From Rheinheimera sp. EpRS3 (lineage in GTDB: Bacteria; Pseudomonadota; Gammaproteobacteria; Enterobacterales; Alteromonadaceae): a DNA stretch of 64,000 nucleotides. The notes below the pieces were generated by a model. The model was not told where the DNA came from. It saw only the letters and a program-made list of their open reading frames with translations, and ran no database searches. Position numbers and translations under genes: made by a program. Below are positions 9,239-17,359 of the stretch, one piece after another; position 1 is the first letter of the stretch; each line of letters starts with the position of its first letter. The DNA lies in assembly GCF_001513785.1 (NCBI RefSeq), contig NZ_LNQS01000010.1, positions 62,001-126,000 on the forward strand. Direction: 5' to 3'.

Positions 9239-9804
9239 TTTAACGCTCCTGCACTTTGCTGTATTTCCATCATCTGTTCACAGAAGCTTTGCCAGTTTTC
9301 ATCACCCAAAGTTCCGCCGGCCTGCACTCGGGCATCGTGATCAATAAATAAATAAAACGGAGATATTTGCCTTGGATTAAGCAATTTATAGTTTTCTTGA
9401 CTGATGAGCACAGCGTGCTGCTGCAATACAGCACTGGACAGAAAACGCCGGGTTCGCCACGCTGTTTCACTGCTTACCAACCAAAGATGTACCTCTGCAG
9501 CAGTTGCCAGCGGCAATAGAGCCTCCACTTCTGCCTTTTTTTCCTGACATTTTGGGCAACGGCTGGATAAGAACACCAGCACTGCAGGCTGCTCACCGGC
9601 ATTAAAGCTGGTAACTTCTCCACTAACTAATAAGGTGGCCAAGACCGGGGGCAGTTCAGTTTGCGGTGTAGGTGTTAACGGCAGGGCATCGGCTATGGGC
9701 AGACGACGTAACGTCCGCATGACATTTAACGTTAACATCAGATTTAAAATCAGACTAAACAGCAATATGCTTAGAACAATATACAATACAGTGGCATCAA
9801 CCAT
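9235..9804 (-). CDS. MauD-like membrane-anchored thioredoxin-fold protein
   Basis: This 189-residue protein has one N-terminal membrane anchor (about 7-29) and a thioredoxin-like domain facing the periplasm. The redox motif is C83-P-K-C86 in VFLSSRCPKCQEKKAEVEALLP, and the ISPFYLF segment near 145 supplies the cis-proline loop. The family includes MauD, which helps disulfide formation in methylamine dehydrogenase, and resembles TlpA/DsbA-type reductants. The start overlaps the upstream MauE-like stop as TAATG. Its place between the MauE-like gene and the exporter suggests a thiol redox step on the peptide or on its enzymes. The final direction (oxidation or reduction) is unknown. Confidence 0.8.
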   Translation of the reverse strand: MVDATVLYIVLSILLFSLILNLMLTLNVMRTLRRLPIADALPLTPTPQTELPPVLATLLVSGEVTSFNAGEQPAVLVFLSSRCPKCQEKKAEVEALLPLATAAEVHLWLVSSETAWRTRRFLSSAVLQQHAVLISQENYKLLNPRQISPFYLFIDHDARVQAGGTLGDENWQSFCEQMMEIQQSAGALN

Positions 9805-10331
9805 TACCTTCCCTCTGCCATATCAATAAGTTGTAACATAATATCGCTGAGATTTATCGTAATAAGGACCAGTAATACCGCCAGACTGGCAGAGAAAAAC
9901 AGCCATTGCAACGCCATCTCAGAAGCAGGGTTGTCTAAACAGAGAAAGGCCATAAACGCCATTATTACTAGCCCGTTACGTAGCAAATCGTAGTCTGTTA
10001 CCGGGCGATCCTTTTCACCAAAACAACTGCATTTGATCATGCCAGTAGCTAAATAGCGGTACAGCAATACCACACTAAGCAAGCTGAATAACCCACCGGC
10101 AACAATGATGGCAAGCTGGTGTCCGGTTGTCAGAATAATCAGTGCCAGCGCCCATTCCAGAGCCAGAATACCAGATGCCAGCATACGACTGTAAACAGTA
10201 GGAATACGAAAAGACTCCGTTAATTGCTGCTTAAAATAAGCATAAGTGCGGCTTTTACCCCAAGCAGCAGCAAATAGAATAAAGCCCAGGTAAAATCGAA
10301 TTACTTCAGCCAAAAACAGCTCATAACCCAT
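9804..10331 (-). CDS. MauE/DoxX-like integral membrane redox partner
   Basis: Starting at the ATG at 10331, the protein has 175 residues. That ATG overlaps the protease stop as TGATG; a longer frame to 10355 would overlap by 25 bases. Four to five membrane helices are seen, starting with LAEVIRFYLGFILFAAAWGK. The CSCFG motif after the third helix is the hallmark of MauE-type proteins, whose cysteines pass electrons to a MauD-like partner. The next gene encodes just such a partner. In Mau loci the pair serves disulfide formation. Here it sits in a peptide-modification operon, so the likely substrate is the two-cysteine precursor or an enzyme; this is inference. Confidence 0.8.
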   Translation of the reverse strand: MGYELFLAEVIRFYLGFILFAAAWGKSRTYAYFKQQLTESFRIPTVYSRMLASGILALEWALALIILTTGHQLAIIVAGGLFSLLSVVLLYRYLATGMIKCSCFGEKDRPVTDYDLLRNGLVIMAFMAFLCLDNPASEMALQWLFFSASLAVLLVLITINLSDIMLQLIDMAEGR

Positions 10332-11212
10332 CACGATACCTCGATTTCTAACCACCGCGACATACCGTTTCCGGCTTGCTGTCTGCTGTTAGCCAAGCCT
10401 CGGCTGACCAATAGCACATCCTGCCAGGAGTCATCCGGCGTATTGCGTACAGCACCTCCTACATCTTGCTGCAACAGCACTGATATTTGCCAAGCCAGCA
10501 GTTCAATGTCAGGACGGATATTCAGTTGCAAACCCAGCTGTATCATTTCAGCAGGCGTTATGGCATAGCTATGTGAGTGATAACCAAACATTAACTTATC
10601 AATAATGGCAGTGCGCACATCGGGTTCTGCTGTAGGCATTTGATACTGTAACAACTCTGCTGCTATCTGTTTCAGCTCCAGCGTTGTACGGTAGAACGCT
10701 GTCAGAGTAGGAGGGAAAATACTGCTGCATAATATTGACAATAGCTCGGCTTTATTGCTATCTGCGTTTATGTCAAACCAGTCCTGCGCCATTTTGCTGA
10801 ACAACTGAATATCCATACAAGACAGCGCTGAGGTCGTTCCATCGTCAGCACCGCCCTCCAGATGTGGGTCCAGCGGCGAAAAAACTGCCATCTGTCCAGC
10901 CACTATTTCATCTGCCGCCAATGCAAGCAAAGTTGCAGACGACTGACAATAATAAGGCACGATAAAACTAAGATGCGTAGTAAACTGGCGCAGCAACAGT
11001 GCAATACGCCTTGCTGCGTTCACTACACCACCGTGACAGTGCAATACCACGTCCAGTCGTTTTGTTTTGCCAATTGCCATCAGTTGTTCGTATAGTTTTG
11101 GCAACAGTGCCATGTCAAGTTGGGATGCTGCCAGCACCAACACCCTGCTGTCACGGCATTGCTCCAACTCAGTAATAATAGTTTGCAAGCGCTGAGCTAC
11201 TGACTGCGACAT
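10331..11212 (-). CDS. Clp-fold serine protease of the SDH-proteinase type
   Basis: A 293-residue protein with the ClpP/crotonase fold of the archaeal-type serine-dehydrogenase proteinase family. Recognisable blocks are VVLHCHGGVVNAARRIALLL (oxyanion glycines), the nucleophile region QSSATLLALAADEIV (S91 aligns with the family serine), FSPLDPHLEGG, and the late HSHSYAITPAEMIQLGL, which carries the expected histidine near 212-214. It has no signal peptide, so it acts in the cytosol. GGAGG stands just before the ATG, and the gene overlaps the ATP-grasp gene by 16 bases. In this operon it is the best candidate for removing the leader of the precursor. I know of no described RiPP pathway using this protease family. 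Confidence 0.8.
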   Translation of the reverse strand: MSQSVAQRLQTIITELEQCRDSRVLVLAASQLDMALLPKLYEQLMAIGKTKRLDVVLHCHGGVVNAARRIALLLRQFTTHLSFIVPYYCQSSATLLALAADEIVAGQMAVFSPLDPHLEGGADDGTTSALSCMDIQLFSKMAQDWFDINADSNKAELLSILCSSIFPPTLTAFYRTTLELKQIAAELLQYQMPTAEPDVRTAIIDKLMFGYHSHSYAITPAEMIQLGLQLNIRPDIELLAWQISVLLQQDVGGAVRNTPDDSWQDVLLVSRGLANSRQQAGNGMSRWLEIEVS

Positions 11213-12207
11213 TGCGCCTCCCCGGTTAAAGTCGCTGCCAGAGTATGCAGCAGCTGATATTCAGGCACTAACTGCTCTATAAACAGGAACTGACCGTTGG
11301 GATTGTTTTCAAGAAATACGTACTCGTTCTCCGGTGTGACGATAATATCCAGCGCACTGAAGTTTAAGCCATAACTGTTGACAAACTCGCGACAGCGATT
11401 GGCAATCTCTGGCGGCAGTTGAGTCGCTTCATATCTGATGTCAGCCGATATATCTCGGCAATCAACTGTCGTTCTGACATCATCCTGCGAGTATATTTTG
11501 GCGGCAAATACGTGCCCCGCAATCACTGTTACCCTAAGTTCATACTGCTTAGCAATATATTCCTGAAAATAACAAGGCAGCTCATTAACCGATTCAAGAT
11601 CTGCCATCATATCATCATCAATAATAGTGGTCGTGATGCCTTCAACAACACGATCCGACGCTGATACTATTTCAGCAGCAAGTAACGATGTTGATAGTGG
11701 CTTAAAAATAATGTCGCCAGCTATTTGTTTTTTAAATGCAAGAACTTGTGCAGCAGAATTTGTAATAAGTGACGCGGGTACCCTGAATCCCAGTTTCATT
11801 GCCCGCTGCAGCTGCTCAGCCTTCCAAATAGCACCACGCAAAAACTTTGGATGACTTACCCAGTAGCAGTCTAATGTATATAACAAACCAAACAACGCGT
11901 GCTCAGTTTCCAACCTGGCATATGCCAACTCTTGCGGTGCTAAATCTGCGCTGATAAACGCATAGTCAGCCGGTTTTCTCAACCAGATAGCACCAACATC
12001 AGTCAGATTCACACTTTGGCCAGATGGCAAATGCGTAATCGTGCTGGTTAATATTCCCTGCCAGAGTAGTTGGGAAATCTGGTAATCACGCGGAAAACAA
12101 TCAAGGTCAATTCTGAATGGGTTGCTGTTGTAATTGTTTAAGTGAGGGGTAATTAAGTCAGCATGTAAGTCAAAGCTATTGCTGACAATTAAGACGCGTC
12201 TTGTCAT
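11197..12207 (-). CDS. ATP-grasp peptide maturase (graspetide/MvdD-like)
   Basis: The enzyme has 336 residues from the ATG at 12207; a GTG at 12213 is also possible. It belongs to the ATP-grasp ligases that act on ribosomal peptides, such as the microviridin enzymes MvdC/MvdD. Marks of the group are the N-terminal IWLRKPADYAF block, the ATP lysine region DIIFKPLS, the CYFQEYIAKQYELRVTVI strand pair, and the metal-binding end VFLENNPNGQFLF. The ENNPNGQ motif is characteristic of the RiPP branch. Known relatives join Ser/Thr/Lys side chains to Asp/Glu carboxylates as macrolactones or lactams. It follows a 54-residue precursor gene, separated by a hairpin terminator, and starts the coupled enzyme genes. 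Confidence 0.88.
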   Translation of the reverse strand: MTRRVLIVSNSFDLHADLITPHLNNYNSNPFRIDLDCFPRDYQISQLLWQGILTSTITHLPSGQSVNLTDVGAIWLRKPADYAFISADLAPQELAYARLETEHALFGLLYTLDCYWVSHPKFLRGAIWKAEQLQRAMKLGFRVPASLITNSAAQVLAFKKQIAGDIIFKPLSTSLLAAEIVSASDRVVEGITTTIIDDDMMADLESVNELPCYFQEYIAKQYELRVTVIAGHVFAAKIYSQDDVRTTVDCRDISADIRYEATQLPPEIANRCREFVNSYGLNFSALDIIVTPENEYVFLENNPNGQFLFIEQLVPEYQLLHTLAATLTGEAQCRSQ

Positions 12208-12227
12208 CTTCACTCTCTGGCAGCGCT

Positions 12228-12259
12228 ATTAATAAAGAAAGCCTTGCCAAGCAAGGCTT
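12228..12259 (-). terminator. Attenuating terminator between precursor and enzyme genes
   Basis: On the minus strand a perfect 9-bp stem AAGCCTTGC/GCAAGGCTT with a 3-base loop (12239-12259) is followed by the T-rich tail TTTCTTTATT (to 12228). It lies 20 bases after the precursor stop and just before the ATP-grasp start. A leaky terminator here would make the peptide transcript much more abundant than the enzyme transcript, a common RiPP arrangement. Confidence 0.7.
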
Positions 12260-12278
12260 GAAAGTACGCAACGCAAGC

Positions 12279-12443
12279 TTAACAGAACATTCCAGAGTCA
12301 CTGTAACGGAAATCCCTCATAGGACCAGTGCAACCAGCAACGGCAACGCCTGCACGAGCTTTCCATTGTGATTCTGTTTTAACGGCTTGATTTTTCTCGG
12401 CCAACTTAAATGCAAATAACTTTTTTTCGTTTTGCTTTTTCAT
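12279..12443 (-). CDS. Candidate RiPP precursor peptide (54 residues)
   Basis: A short gene translated by hand from the ATG at 12443 to a TAA at 12279, with AAGGTGA at 12448-12454. The first 31 residues are a charged leader (MKKQNEKKLFAFKLAEKNQA..., with LFAFKLA recalling the leader helix recognised by RiPP ATP-grasp enzymes). Next comes the hydrophobic GVAVAG, then a C-terminal core from C38 to C54: C-T-G-P-M-R-D-F-R-Y-S-D-S-G-M-F-C. The core holds T39, Y47, S48, S50 as possible nucleophiles, D44 and D49 as acceptors, and two cysteines 16 apart at its ends. It is the first gene of the minus-strand operon. I know of no named precursor family with this core. Confidence 0.85.
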   Translation of the reverse strand: MKKQNEKKLFAFKLAEKNQAVKTESQWKARAGVAVAGCTGPMRDFRYSDSGMFC

Positions 12444-12469
12444 ATGTTCACCTTTTGATTTTATTGAAA

Positions 12470-12491
12470 TCTCTCGAAAAATAACGAGAGA
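12470..12491 (-). promoter_or_regulatory. Palindrome upstream of the precursor gene
   Basis: TCTCTCG and CGAGAGA (7-bp perfect arms, 8-base A/T spacer) lie 27 bases before the precursor start. It is either an operator or a hairpin at the 5' end of the mRNA. Confidence 0.45.
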
Positions 12492-12497
12492 AAAACA

Positions 12498-12526
12498 AAA
12501 CTAGCCCTCAAAAGTCACCAAGTCAA
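12498..12526 (-). promoter_or_regulatory. Possible promoter of the RiPP operon
   Basis: On the minus strand TTGACT (plus-strand 12521-12526) is followed after 17 bases by TAGTTT (12498-12503). The -35 is good and the -10 poor. The palindrome at 12470-12491 would then fall at the transcript start. Confidence 0.35.
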
Positions 12527-12576
12527 TACAATAAATTAATTCAACTAATATAATCAGTCACTATATTTACCTAAAC

Positions 12577-13368
12577 TCACCTGGATGTTACATATTGCAT
12601 AATATTCACAAAGGTATCCGTCCAGTAGGTATCGCGGTTGGCGGCCAGATAGGCCAGCAGATCGGCGTGGGCGTCTGCCGACACACTTAAGTGATCGCCA
12701 CCGATGCCATGGAAAGTAAAATTCACCATAGTGCCGTATTGCGCAGCCTGTTTAACCAGCGCGATTAGCTCGGCACCGCTGCTGCCAACCGGTGCTATCA
12801 CCTCAACTGCATACACATTTACCTGCGCCATATCAGCAACAATAGCCCCTGTTTTGGCCTTTATCGCGACAAAATCGCTGTATATCAGCGGTAAATAAGG
12901 CTGGCCGCCAGCTAACTCATCACCGCAGGGGGCGGTAAAGGTACGCTCGGTTTTGCCGTCAATGGCAAATAACATACTGTTAGCTAAACGAATTTGTTGC
13001 ACCAGTTGCACAGCACTGATGGTATCTAAGTTATTTTCTGCTGCTACCCAATCACGGCCGGGCTTGCCCGCAGAACATTGATGAAACAGCGTATGGTTAC
13101 CCAGTTCATGGCCCTGTGCCGCTGCCGCACGCCACTCGCTTAAACGCGCAGTTAACAGCGGGCTGGACAACTGCAGGTAAAAACTGGCTTTCAGGCCCTG
13201 TGCATTTAGCGCGGGAAGTGCCACATCCAGCTGTGAGGCCAGCGTATCATCATACGCCAGGCTAACGGCCGCTTTAGCGCCATTTGGCCAGTTGAACCCC
13301 GGCTGCACCTGAGCACCAGCGCTTAATGCGATGCAACAGCCGAGTAAAAAAATAATCCGTGTCAGCAT
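12577..13368 (-). CDS. Exported polysaccharide deacetylase family protein
   Basis: A 263-residue NodB-fold protein beginning at the ATG at 13368, which has AGGAGG 6 bases upstream. A signal peptide (LLGCCIALSAGAQ) is followed by the deacetylase core. The first metal motif reads LAYDDT (D40/D41) in place of the usual TFDD, and the HxxxH pair is NHTLFH (H92, H96). The family removes acetyl groups from sugar polymers in the periplasm or outside. The substrate is not evident. It shares the strand with the amidohydrolase gene upstream, 83 bases away, and its stop is close to the promoter area of the RiPP operon. Confidence 0.8.
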   Translation of the reverse strand: MLTRIIFLLGCCIALSAGAQVQPGFNWPNGAKAAVSLAYDDTLASQLDVALPALNAQGLKASFYLQLSSPLLTARLSEWRAAAAQGHELGNHTLFHQCSAGKPGRDWVAAENNLDTISAVQLVQQIRLANSMLFAIDGKTERTFTAPCGDELAGGQPYLPLIYSDFVAIKAKTGAIVADMAQVNVYAVEVIAPVGSSGAELIALVKQAAQYGTMVNFTFHGIGGDHLSVSADAHADLLAYLAANRDTYWTDTFVNIMQYVTSR

Positions 13369-13450
13369 ATCCAACCTCCTCTACGTGATACAGCAGCCTA
13401 AACCCGCGCAAATGCCACAGGCGAGGGGCTGTGTCAGCGCCAGACTGCTA

Positions 13451-15091
13451 TTACAGACTGGCAACACACTCAATTTCTACTTTGGCGTTCAGTGCCAGGC
13501 CGCTGGCGGCAAAGGCGCTACGCGCAGGCAGCGGCGCAGCAAAATAGCTTTTATAAATTTCACTGGCTTTGGCCCAGTCTGCAATATCTGCCAGCATCAA
13601 CGTGCATTTGGTTACATCTTGTGCTGTTAGCTGGTGCTCTTGCAATACCGCCATTATATTGTCCATTGCCTGCATCATCTGACTTTCAATGTCAGCACCG
13701 GCCAGTGTCATAGTGCCGGGAAAATTACCAATCTGACCCGACAACCACAGCATGCCATCAGCTTTACGCGCAGCAGAAAACGGCAGTCGGCTGTCATCGC
13801 CGCGATAAACAAAGCGGCCATTTTTCAGCACATGAGCAATATCGCTGCTGTTGCTGATATCGTCAAATGGATTGGTATTCAGGATCAATAAATTGGCTTT
13901 TTTAGCCACGCTAATAGTACCCACTTCGTCGTCGATACCTATCGCTTTTGCACTGTTCAGCGTAGCGGCCTGTAATGCCTGTGCCGGTGTCAGGCCGGCT
14001 AGTTTTACCAGCAACTGTAACTCGTGGTGTAGCTCAGGCAACGGTGCGGCATCATCAAAAGCATCAGTGCCTGCCGCGATGGCTATGCCGTATTGCACTG
14101 CCAGTTTGGTCAGAAAAATGCCGTGCTGAAACATCAGCTCGCGGTTAGGGCCCTTATCACGGTGTTGCTCAAATACTGTCAAAGTGGCGTCCAGCACTAT
14201 GCCTTGCTGCTGTATGCTGCGCAGTAAACTATGGTAGTTGCTGCTGTCAAACGATGCCGTTTTAACGGCTTCGCTGATAGTGCCATCCTTGCGCCGCCAG
14301 GCTTTATAAGCCGGAATCACTTCAGCCGATAAATCCGGTACATGTGATATCACCTCGACCCCGGCTGCTACCACTGCAGAGGGTTTATCCGGGCCGATAT
14401 AAGCATGCGACCATACTTTTATACCGGCCTTTTTCGCCGCTGTAGCCAGCTGCTTTACCTTACTGGCCGGGACATCGGCATAAATTTTAATGCCACTGGC
14501 GCCGGTGCCAAGCGCACGCTGCATCAGGGCGTCAACAGCGGTATTATCATCAACCCAGCGCATCCAGTCCGTCTCACCAGGCGTTCCGCCTTTTGCCGCT
14601 GCTGCAGTTCTCGGGTCGCTGAAAAAGCTTTTGCCGCCCAGAATAACGGCATAATAAATATCCGGAGCCTGGATCAGATCCAGCTGTGCACTGCGTTTTA
14701 ACCCAGCCAACACGCGCACATCACCGGCCATATCCCGTACCGAGGTTACCCCACCGCGCAGCAGTTTTTGCAGGCGCTGACGTGTTATGGCGGCATTATT
14801 GTAGCCTTCCGGTTCAGTCGCGTGATGCACATGGGCATCAATTAAGCCCGGCAGCACATACTTGTCGGCCAAATCTACCTGCACATAGTCTGCCGGTACC
14901 GGCTGGCTGGCGGGTAAAATGGCGCTGATTTTGTCATCGTGCAGCAAAATGGTTTGGCCGGGTTTTAGCGTAAGGTTTTCCACATCGGCCAGATTGACGT
15001 TAGTTAACGCGATCTTAGCTGCTAAAGCCGGCAAACTAATCAGAGTAGTAACCAGTAGACTGGCACCGGACAGCCATTGAAGTAGGCGCAT
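13451..15091 (-). CDS. Exported amidohydrolase fused to a RidA domain
   Basis: The product has 546 residues from the ATG at 15091, preceded by CAGGAAAC. A signal peptide ends near LPALAA (about 25). Residues about 26-425 form an imidazolonepropionase/prolidase-like amidohydrolase with the metal motif GLIDAHVHHA, a later metal histidine in VWSHAYIG, a second in VEVISHVPD, and an aspartate in IAAGTDAFDDA. Residues about 436-546 are a complete RidA (YjgF/UK114) domain with LWLSGQIG, the arginine of LPARSAF and the glutamate of VEIECVA that bind substrate carboxylate and water. RidA normally hydrolyses reactive enamines in the cytosol, so an exported fusion is unusual. The substrate is unknown. 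Confidence 0.85.
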   Translation of the reverse strand: MRLLQWLSGASLLVTTLISLPALAAKIALTNVNLADVENLTLKPGQTILLHDDKISAILPASQPVPADYVQVDLADKYVLPGLIDAHVHHATEPEGYNNAAITRQRLQKLLRGGVTSVRDMAGDVRVLAGLKRSAQLDLIQAPDIYYAVILGGKSFFSDPRTAAAAKGGTPGETDWMRWVDDNTAVDALMQRALGTGASGIKIYADVPASKVKQLATAAKKAGIKVWSHAYIGPDKPSAVVAAGVEVISHVPDLSAEVIPAYKAWRRKDGTISEAVKTASFDSSNYHSLLRSIQQQGIVLDATLTVFEQHRDKGPNRELMFQHGIFLTKLAVQYGIAIAAGTDAFDDAAPLPELHHELQLLVKLAGLTPAQALQAATLNSAKAIGIDDEVGTISVAKKANLLILNTNPFDDISNSSDIAHVLKNGRFVYRGDDSRLPFSAARKADGMLWLSGQIGNFPGTMTLAGADIESQMMQAMDNIMAVLQEHQLTAQDVTKCTLMLADIADWAKASEIYKSYFAAPLPARSAFAASGLALNAKVEIECVASL

Positions 15092-15370
15092 ACTGTTGTT
15101 TCCTGCTGTTATTGTCATCAACACTATATAGCCGGCCATGTGCGCTTAGTAGGGTATTTAACGGTTAAAAGCTGTCGCCAGTCGATAAAACAGCCGATTT
15201 TAGCTGTAGCTGCTTATGTCTCTGCACTAAAGTACTAAACCACTTTTGCTATCAAGCACCTATAGTTTCTACCACGCTGAGGCCTGCTGCTGCGGTTGGT
15301 ATAACACAGACAGGGAGAGGCTGCGTCGCTTCGGTGTTCAATACAATAATAATGATAAGGAACAGACGAC

Positions 15371-17281
15371 GTGAAAAAACACAACTCTACACTGGCGGCC
15401 TTAGTTACACTTGGTCTGCTAAGCTCTGCGGCGGCAACCGCCGGTAGCTGGCAACAAAATGTCGCCATTGGCGGTTTTAATAAAGTGCATCTTTATACAC
15501 CGGATTCAGTATCCGCTATTGGCCAGGGCCGTGGCCTGCTGGTGGTTCTGCATGGCTGCACCCAATCAGTAGACGCCTATTTAACTGCCAATCTGGCGCA
15601 AGCAGCCGAACAATATGGTTTGGTTGTTGCCGTACCCGATGCAATGAACAAAGCCGGTTTTGGTTGTTGGTCATACTGGCAGGGCACTAAAGCCCGCAGT
15701 GCCGGAGACTATAAAAACCTGATCACCCTGGCGACCACACTAACAGCCAATAGCAGTTATCAGATTGACCCGAATCAGGTTTATATTGCCGGTTTGTCCT
15801 CCGGGGCCAGCTTTGCCCATACCACTGCTTGCCTGGCACCGGATATTTTTGCGGGTGTGGGTGTAAGTGCCGGCCCCAGCATTGGCACCAGCTCTAACGG
15901 TGCAATTGGCCCCTGTGAAACAGCCAATGTCGCCAGCCGCTGTGCGCAATATGCCGGCAGCTATGCCAGCCATTTTACTAGCCAGATAGCCTCTATTGCC
16001 CATGGCCGCAGCGATACCACAGTAAACCTGTGCTACAACGAGCAAAATGCCACCGGCATGGCTGATTTGTATAACGTAACGCGGTTAAGCGGCGAAAACC
16101 TGATTAGCGAAGGCAGCAGCCGTACCGCCGATGAAACCCTGTGGCAGGATGGCCGCGTATCAATGCTGTGGTTTAATGGTGTTAACCATGCATGGTCTGG
16201 TGGCCAGGCTGCCAGTGGCGCTTATATCAGTGCAGGCAGTATTAATTATGCCAGCTATCTGGGGCAGTATTTTCAGAATAATAACCAAAGGGTTAACCGC
16301 AACAGTGCGCCAGAGCTCAGTAATATCAGCGTTAGCCAGGCGAATAACCAAATCAGTGTCAATGGTATCGCCACTGATGCCGACGGTGACAGCATCAGCA
16401 TTAGTGCCAGCTTTACTAACAGCCTGAACCAGCAACAAAGCGCCGTTACTACGCCGGACACCACAGGTAATTTCAGTCTGAGCAGCCCGACACTGGCAGA
16501 CGACTGGTACCTGATAAGTGTGAGCGCCAGCGACAGTAACGGTCTGATCAGTAGCACTTACAGCGCCTCGTTACTGCTGGGCCCGCCGCCACCGGATGCA
16601 GCACCCCAGCTGAGTGAACTGCAGGTAAGTGTTGATGGCCAGTGCGCTACGGTAGCGGGTAAGGTGTTTGACCTAAACCGCGATTTAGCTTCTGTTAGTG
16701 TGGAATTCAGTAACGGCAGCGTGAATGCCACTGTTAATGACGAGCTGTTCAGCGCTCAGCGCTGCAACCTGCCCGGTGGTGCAAATACCGCGCTGATAAC
16801 GGCACTGGATCAAAGTGGTTTAGTCAGCAGCGAGCTACTTAACTTCACTGTAGATGCCGGGCAGAATGCTACGCTGGATCAGCATATTAGCGCCGGCCGG
16901 TTAAATTACACCAATTATGCCAACTGCTATCTGGAGTACAGTACCGCCAGCTTCGTGCTGCGCGAGCAACTGGTAAGCAGCGCACAATGCCGCTGGCAGG
17001 ATGATGACGGCAGCTGTTTTGGCCCAACTCAAAGCTGCAGTGCAACGGGCGATGGCGGCGACAATGGCGGTACCACGCCGCCACCGGCAGACTGTGTGCA
17101 ATTTAGCAGCAACAATTACAGCCACAAGGTTGCCGGCCGGGCATACAGCACGGGCAACCCGCTGCTACCAGACTATTTTGCCACCGGCAGTAATACTGCA
17201 TTAGCAGGTTCAACCTGGGGTATCAGTATTCTGCACTCTACCAGCAGCGGTTACTGGCAAGCAGGCGCTTGCCCACAGTAA
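15371..17281 (+). CDS. Secreted PHB-depolymerase-type esterase with Ig-like domains
   Basis: A 636-residue exported protein with signal peptide to about residue 25 and a GTG start at 15371 with AAGGAA before it. The catalytic domain (about 26-300) has the oxyanion HGC at 61-63, the lipase box GLSSG with S143, an aspartate in HGRSDTTVN, and the histidine in GVNHAWSGG. This is the esterase/poly(3-hydroxybutyrate) depolymerase family. Two Ig-like domains follow (about 315-405 and 412-505, DADGDSISISA repeats), then a cysteine-rich tail and a Gly/Pro linker (DGGDNGGTTPPP) to a last 60-residue module. The tail probably binds polymer. The true substrate could be a polyester or an acetylated glycan. 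Confidence 0.85.
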   Translation: MKKHNSTLAALVTLGLLSSAAATAGSWQQNVAIGGFNKVHLYTPDSVSAIGQGRGLLVVLHGCTQSVDAYLTANLAQAAEQYGLVVAVPDAMNKAGFGCWSYWQGTKARSAGDYKNLITLATTLTANSSYQIDPNQVYIAGLSSGASFAHTTACLAPDIFAGVGVSAGPSIGTSSNGAIGPCETANVASRCAQYAGSYASHFTSQIASIAHGRSDTTVNLCYNEQNATGMADLYNVTRLSGENLISEGSSRTADETLWQDGRVSMLWFNGVNHAWSGGQAASGAYISAGSINYASYLGQYFQNNNQRVNRNSAPELSNISVSQANNQISVNGIATDADGDSISISASFTNSLNQQQSAVTTPDTTGNFSLSSPTLADDWYLISVSASDSNGLISSTYSASLLLGPPPPDAAPQLSELQVSVDGQCATVAGKVFDLNRDLASVSVEFSNGSVNATVNDELFSAQRCNLPGGANTALITALDQSGLVSSELLNFTVDAGQNATLDQHISAGRLNYTNYANCYLEYSTASFVLREQLVSSAQCRWQDDDGSCFGPTQSCSATGDGGDNGGTTPPPADCVQFSSNNYSHKVAGRAYSTGNPLLPDYFATGSNTALAGSTWGISILHSTSSGYWQAGACPQ

Positions 17282-17314
17282 GATGCTGTAAATTGGCTAA
17301 AACAACGCTATGCT

Positions 17315-17345
17315 AAAGCCCGTGCTCGTAACGGGCTTTATAATT
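17315..17345 (+). terminator. Intrinsic terminator after the esterase gene
   Basis: AAAGCCCGT and ACGGGCTTT form a perfect 9-bp stem with a 7-base loop (17315-17339), followed by a TATAATTT tail, 34 bases after the stop codon and just before the next gene. Confidence 0.72.
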
Positions 17346-17359
17346 TCTGAGGATACGCT

